Positions 60,760-64,000 of a DNA stretch of 64,000 nt are shown piece after piece. Within the stretch, counting starts at the first letter, position 1. Every line of letters starts with the position of its first letter. Below the pieces are notes generated by a model. It ran no database searches. It saw nothing but the letters and a program-made list of their open reading frames with translations, and was not told where the DNA came from. The stretch comes from Deltaproteobacteria bacterium (lineage in GTDB: Bacteria; Desulfobacterota; Desulfobacteria; Desulfobacterales; GCA-2748835), in contig PDTL01000016.1 in assembly GCA_002748835.1 (NCBI GenBank), positions 62,001 through 126,000 of the forward strand. The letters are read 5' to 3'. Both the position numbers and the translations under genes were made by a program.

Positions 60760-62124
60760 TCAGAACAGCATTTCCATTACATCTGCCACCGACCGGACCC
60801 CTTCCACACTGAGTCCGGAAACCGGCGCCAGTCGTTCCCGGTTTCCCGCCGGAATCAGACACCGGGAGAACCCCATTTTCCGGATTTCCTTGACCCGTGC
60901 ATCCACATGACTGATCCCCCGGATCTCTCCAGTAAGCCCGACTTCTCCCATGACCACAGTACCGTCCGGTATGGGGCGATCCAGAAAACTTGATGCAATG
61001 GCCGCCACAATCCCCAGATCTACCGCAGGTTCATCAATCTTCACTCCGCCGGCCACATTCATAAAAATATCATAGCCAAAGAGCTGCAGACCCAGTTTTT
61101 TCTCCATGACCGCCACCAGCAGGGCCACCCGGTTGCTATCCAGTCCCAGAATGGTTCGCCGGGCCATACCCAGGTTGCTGCTGCTGGCCAGAGCCTGGAG
61201 CTCTACGAGGATAGGCCGGGTTCCTTCCATGGTGGCACTGACCACCGAGCCGGCCACCTGCTCAGGCCGCTCTGCCAGAAAGACTTCAGACGGATTCCCC
61301 ACTTCCATCAGACCGATGGATTTCATCTCGAATACCCCGATTTCGTTAGTGGAACCAAACCGGTTCTTGACGGCCCGCAGGATCCGAAACACATGGTTTC
61401 GGTCCCCTTCAAAATAGAGCACCGTATCGACCATGTGTTCCATGATACGTGGCCCTGCAATGGCACCATCCTTGGTCACATGGCCCACCAGGAACACGGG
61501 TATTCCCGTCTGTTTTGCCATGACCATGAGCCGCATGGTGGCTTCTCTCACCTGGGTCACGCTGCCCGGAGCAGAACCCAGGTCTGCTGCATACATGGTC
61601 TGGATGGAATCAATGACCAGCACATCCGGCGGCACCGTATCCACAAGGGCCATCACCGCATCAAGGCTGGTCTCGGACAGCACCTCCATGGTGCTGCTGC
61701 TTGATTCCAGGCGGTCGTTTCGCAATTTGATCTGGCGAATCGACTCCTCGCCGGACACATAGAGCACCTTCCGGTCCGGTAGGCTGAGCCGGCCCATGAC
61801 CTGAAGCATCAAGGTTGATTTTCCAATCCCCGGATCACCACCGATGAGAATCAGGGACCCCGGCACCACGCCGCCCCCCAGGACCCGATCAAACTCTCCG
61901 ATGCCGGTGAGCATGCGCGTTTCCGCATCCAGAGAGACAGAACCAAGGGAGACCGGCCGGGAGCCGCCAGCAGAAATCCCCTTGATGCTGCCCGTATCCT
62001 CTGTTATCAACGCCTCTTCGGCAAAGGTGTTCCATCCGCTGCAATCCGGGCAACGCCCCATCCATCGCGGCGTCTGATATCCGCAGGTCTGGCAGCTGAA
62101 TAAGGTTTTCGGCCGTTTTACCAT
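60760..62124 (-). CDS. radA: DNA repair protein RadA (Sms)
   Basis: A 454-residue protein. An N-terminal zinc finger (CQTCGYQTPRWMGRCPDCSGWNTF), a RecA-like core with Walker A GGDPGIGKST, the RadA-specific KNRFGSTNEIGVFEM, and a C-terminal Lon-protease-like domain (GVKIDEPAVDLGIVAAIASSFLDRP) without the catalytic Ser. It acts in branch migration and homologous recombination repair in the cytoplasm. AAAGGA lies 13 bases before ATG. Confidence 0.97.
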   Translation of the reverse strand: MVKRPKTLFSCQTCGYQTPRWMGRCPDCSGWNTFAEEALITEDTGSIKGISAGGSRPVSLGSVSLDAETRMLTGIGEFDRVLGGGVVPGSLILIGGDPGIGKSTLMLQVMGRLSLPDRKVLYVSGEESIRQIKLRNDRLESSSSTMEVLSETSLDAVMALVDTVPPDVLVIDSIQTMYAADLGSAPGSVTQVREATMRLMVMAKQTGIPVFLVGHVTKDGAIAGPRIMEHMVDTVLYFEGDRNHVFRILRAVKNRFGSTNEIGVFEMKSIGLMEVGNPSEVFLAERPEQVAGSVVSATMEGTRPILVELQALASSSNLGMARRTILGLDSNRVALLVAVMEKKLGLQLFGYDIFMNVAGGVKIDEPAVDLGIVAAIASSFLDRPIPDGTVVMGEVGLTGEIRGISHVDARVKEIRKMGFSRCLIPAGNRERLAPVSGLSVEGVRSVADVMEMLF

Positions 62125-62228
62125 CTGTTATATGAATCCTTTTGCGCTAAAGTGGGTGCAATTCATGAATGAATACGCTATGCTGACAGCCGATTCATGG
62201 ACATAAGTCGATCACAGAAGGACACGTC

Positions 62229-63116
62229 ATGCCCGTTTCCATATACCGCCTTCGGCGGATACTGCTTTGTATATGCGTATGGACGCTCGGACTCGCACTG
62301 GTTTCCGCCGTGCAAGCGGCATCACTTGTTGAGACTCCGTATGGTCAGCTTGAAAAACGCCTGGCTGCAGACGGCTTTGATCCGGCCTGGTTGAAAACCC
62401 TCTTTACCCGACCGGAAGTACACTTCAATCCCAAACGGGTCAGCGGGTACTTTGCCCATAACGAAAGCAAGCTGAACTACGACCAGTTTCTCACACCCTA
62501 TGCCCTCAACCGGGCGCGAAAATTTGTAAAAAAACACCAGGCCCTCTTATCCCGGGCCGAAGCAGACTACCAGGTACCCGGAGCGCTCATCACCGCCATT
62601 TTTTTGGTGGAAACCAGTCTGGGTGCCTATACCGGGAGCAACCGGGTCTTCAACACACTGGCCGCCATGGCAGCCCTGTCCGACGCCCGGCCCCGTCAGA
62701 TCGTGTGGCAGTTTGCAACCAAACGCAGGCATCTTTCCAGAAAAAAGTTCACGAAAAAAGCGGCTCGAAAATCTGCCTGGGCGTATACCGAACTCACGTC
62801 CCTGCTCACCCTTTGCCGAAAAGAAGGGCTTGACCCGCTTGCCATCAAAGGTTCCTATGCCGGCGCCATCGGCATCCCCCAGTTTATTCCCAGCCGGATC
62901 CTTCAGCTGGGCGTGGACGGGGACCACGACGGGCATGTGAACCTGTTTCAGCTGGAAGACGCTATTCCCAGCACCGCCAACTACCTGCGCCACTTTGGGT
63001 GGAAGCCGGGCATTGATATGGAAACAGCACAAAAAGTCCTTTACGCCTATAACCACAGCACGTATTATGTGCGAACCTTATTGAAAGCAGCCAAACAAAT
63101 TAACAAAATGGAGTAA
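62229..63116 (+). CDS. mltB: Lytic murein transglycosylase, MltB family
   Basis: A 295-residue exported protein. The signal peptide ends near VSAVQA; no lipobox Cys follows, so it is soluble or uncleaved rather than a lipoprotein as in E. coli MltB. The SLT core has IFLVETSLGAYTG with catalytic Glu128, then SYAGAIGIPQFIPSRILQLGVDGDHDGHVNLFQLEDAIPSTANYLRHFGW. It cleaves peptidoglycan glycan strands. AAGGA lies 7 bases before ATG. Confidence 0.93.
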   Translation: MPVSIYRLRRILLCICVWTLGLALVSAVQAASLVETPYGQLEKRLAADGFDPAWLKTLFTRPEVHFNPKRVSGYFAHNESKLNYDQFLTPYALNRARKFVKKHQALLSRAEADYQVPGALITAIFLVETSLGAYTGSNRVFNTLAAMAALSDARPRQIVWQFATKRRHLSRKKFTKKAARKSAWAYTELTSLLTLCRKEGLDPLAIKGSYAGAIGIPQFIPSRILQLGVDGDHDGHVNLFQLEDAIPSTANYLRHFGWKPGIDMETAQKVLYAYNHSTYYVRTLLKAAKQINKME

Positions 63117-63122
63117 TACCCG

Positions 63123-63317
63123 TTGCAGACAGTTGTCGTATGGGTCGGAATCGGATGTTTCTTTTTGTGCCTCACCATGCTGGCTGTAATGGACGTCCTC
63201 ACAAAACAGTTCGGCAGCACAGGTAAAAAGGCACTCTGGGGTCTGGTGGCACTCATTCCATTTATCGGCTGGCTAATCTATCTGATTTTCGGTTTCCGGA
63301 AGGGGACACGGCCCTGA
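63123..63317 (+). CDS. Small PLDc_N-type membrane protein, TTG start
   Basis: A 64-residue protein with two helices: VVVWVGIGCFFLCLTMLAVMDVL and KKALWGLVALIPFIGWLIYLIFGFRKG. The second matches the short PLDc_N domain found at the N terminus of cardiolipin synthases and as free small proteins. Start TTG 63123 with GGAG 9 bases upstream, 6 bases after the mltB stop, so probably cotranscribed. Confidence 0.8.
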   Translation: MQTVVVWVGIGCFFLCLTMLAVMDVLTKQFGSTGKKALWGLVALIPFIGWLIYLIFGFRKGTRP

Positions 63318-63370
63318 AAATCCCTTTAATCCGCAGGCCGCCAACTGGAATCCGGCGGGGAAAAAGGCGG

Positions 63371-64000
63371 TTACCGGGACGGTGTCTTCAGAAGGGTGTA
63401 TTTCTTTGCCTGTTTTTCCTCGTTCATACTAACCCCGGCCTCCCGGACCATCGTTTCCAGCGAGGCTTGCCCGTTATCCGGCACCCGAATCAGTCCCACA
63501 CTCACCGATATCCCATATTTTTTAGGGGACGATTCGTTATAGTCAGCCACATGCTCGCGCAATCGGGAAATCACCGTTTTTTCATTGTTCAAAGCGGTTT
63601 CTTCAATCAGGGCCATATACTCCCCTCCGCCAAATCGAGCCAGCACGTCAGTCCGGTTAAAGAAATTTTTCAGCAGCCCTCCCAGTGTGCGAATGGCTCG
63701 CGAGCCTTCTGAAATCCCAAACCTTTCGTTAATCTGAAACAGCCCGTCCAGACCCACGGACAGCACCAGCATCTTCTTTTTATGGGTTTCAGCGTCCTGC
63801 AGCGCTTTTTGCCCCTTGTCGAAAAAACCGGTCTGATTCGACAACCCGGACAATGCATCCGTGACCGTCATTTCTTTGAAATGTGAAAGCTCGGTACGGC
63901 AGGTATTATAGTCCACCCGCAATTTTTCCAGCGCCAGCATGCCGACCTTGTATTTCTGAAGGGATTTGAACAAATCCGTATCACTGGTGGCATGGGAGAG
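63371..64000 (-). CDS. GGDEF-domain diguanylate cyclase (5' end beyond window)
   Basis: The C-terminal 209 residues of a protein that continues past the edge; the frame is open at 64000. A helical linker (LEKLRVDYNTCRTELSHFKEM) leads into a GGDEF domain: TDALSGLSNQTGF, VLSVGLDGLFQINERFGISEGSRAI, and the active-site loop FGGGEYMALI. The loop reads GGGEY instead of GGDEF or GGEEF; the first Asp position is Gly, so cyclase activity is uncertain. No inhibitory RxxD is obvious. The N-terminal domain is off the window. Confidence 0.85.
   Translation of the reverse strand, partial: LSHATSDTDLFKSLQKYKVGMLALEKLRVDYNTCRTELSHFKEMTVTDALSGLSNQTGFFDKGQKALQDAETHKKKMLVLSVGLDGLFQINERFGISEGSRAIRTLGGLLKNFFNRTDVLARFGGGEYMALIEETALNNEKTVISRLREHVADYNESSPKKYGISVSVGLIRVPDNGQASLETMVREAGVSMNEEKQAKKYTLLKTPSR

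Noticed and set aside
1..64000. CRISPR array, prophage or complete insertion sequence
   Set aside because: No regularly spaced repeats, phage structural genes or integrase, and no intact transposase with terminal repeats, were seen on either strand.

Overview
The window (about 55-57% G+C by eye) reads as a chromosomal segment of a Gram-negative, probably sulfate-reducing member of the Desulfobacterota, Desulfobacterales-like. This is inferred from the mix: a type II secretion operon, an Mrp/Mbh-type cation antiporter operon, TonB uptake, lipoproteins and RlpA/MltB envelope genes, plus two in-frame TGA codons that look like selenocysteine. No marker gene fixes the genus.

Layout. 1-7.8 kb: end of an unknown gene, an APH-fold kinase, RlpA, the hsp20-lon unit with a long structured leader, an MFS transporter, a MarR regulator and an acidic protein of unknown function. 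7.96-8.15 kb: two tandem tRNA-Ser genes. 8.2-11.8 kb: three glycosyltransferases and a DUF2304 membrane protein, closed by a strong terminator. 11.8-24.5 kb: an accessory block of exported proteins on the minus strand. It holds a transglutaminase-elicitor-like protein, a degenerate UshA/metallophosphatase-like protein with an in-frame TGA, a lipoprotein, a PKD-repeat protein with another in-frame TGA, a Cys-rich secreted protein with a strong promoter, a CAP-domain protein, a TMTC-like TPR membrane protein and a MORN-repeat protein. 24.5-30.4 kb: TonB receptor, sigma-54 response regulator, histidine kinase and a periplasmic-binding-like protein in one operon. 30.4-41.4 kb: a T2SS operon, gspE-F-G-H-I-J-K-L-M-C-D. 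41.6-49.1 kb: MauE/DoxX, rhodanese, spermidine-synthase-like, DUF350, lipoproteins, a small-multidrug-export-family membrane protein and an OmpA-type protein. 49.3-52.1 kb: Tex and a cNMP-binding protein. 52.1-60.2 kb: Mrp-type antiporter operon. 60.4-60.7 kb: an ISAs1-type transposase remnant. 60.8-64 kb: RadA, MltB, a PLDc_N peptide and a GGDEF protein running off the edge.

Most interesting observation: the two reading frames at 15226-16254 and 11824-14700 are each interrupted by a single TGA in the same frame, with no frameshift. Each TGA is followed by a stem-loop at the right distance for a bacterial SECIS. The first is striking: a perfect 7-bp stem with loop GGUCUG, 18 nt after the TGA, which as I recall it is the loop and spacing of E. 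coli fdhF. Both products have signal peptides and lie in one run of minus-strand genes with a TGase-elicitor-like protein and a lipoprotein. I propose an exported selenoprotein gene cluster. The T2SS operon about 20 kb away could export some of its products, but that is inference. No selA, selB, selC or selD gene is in the window.
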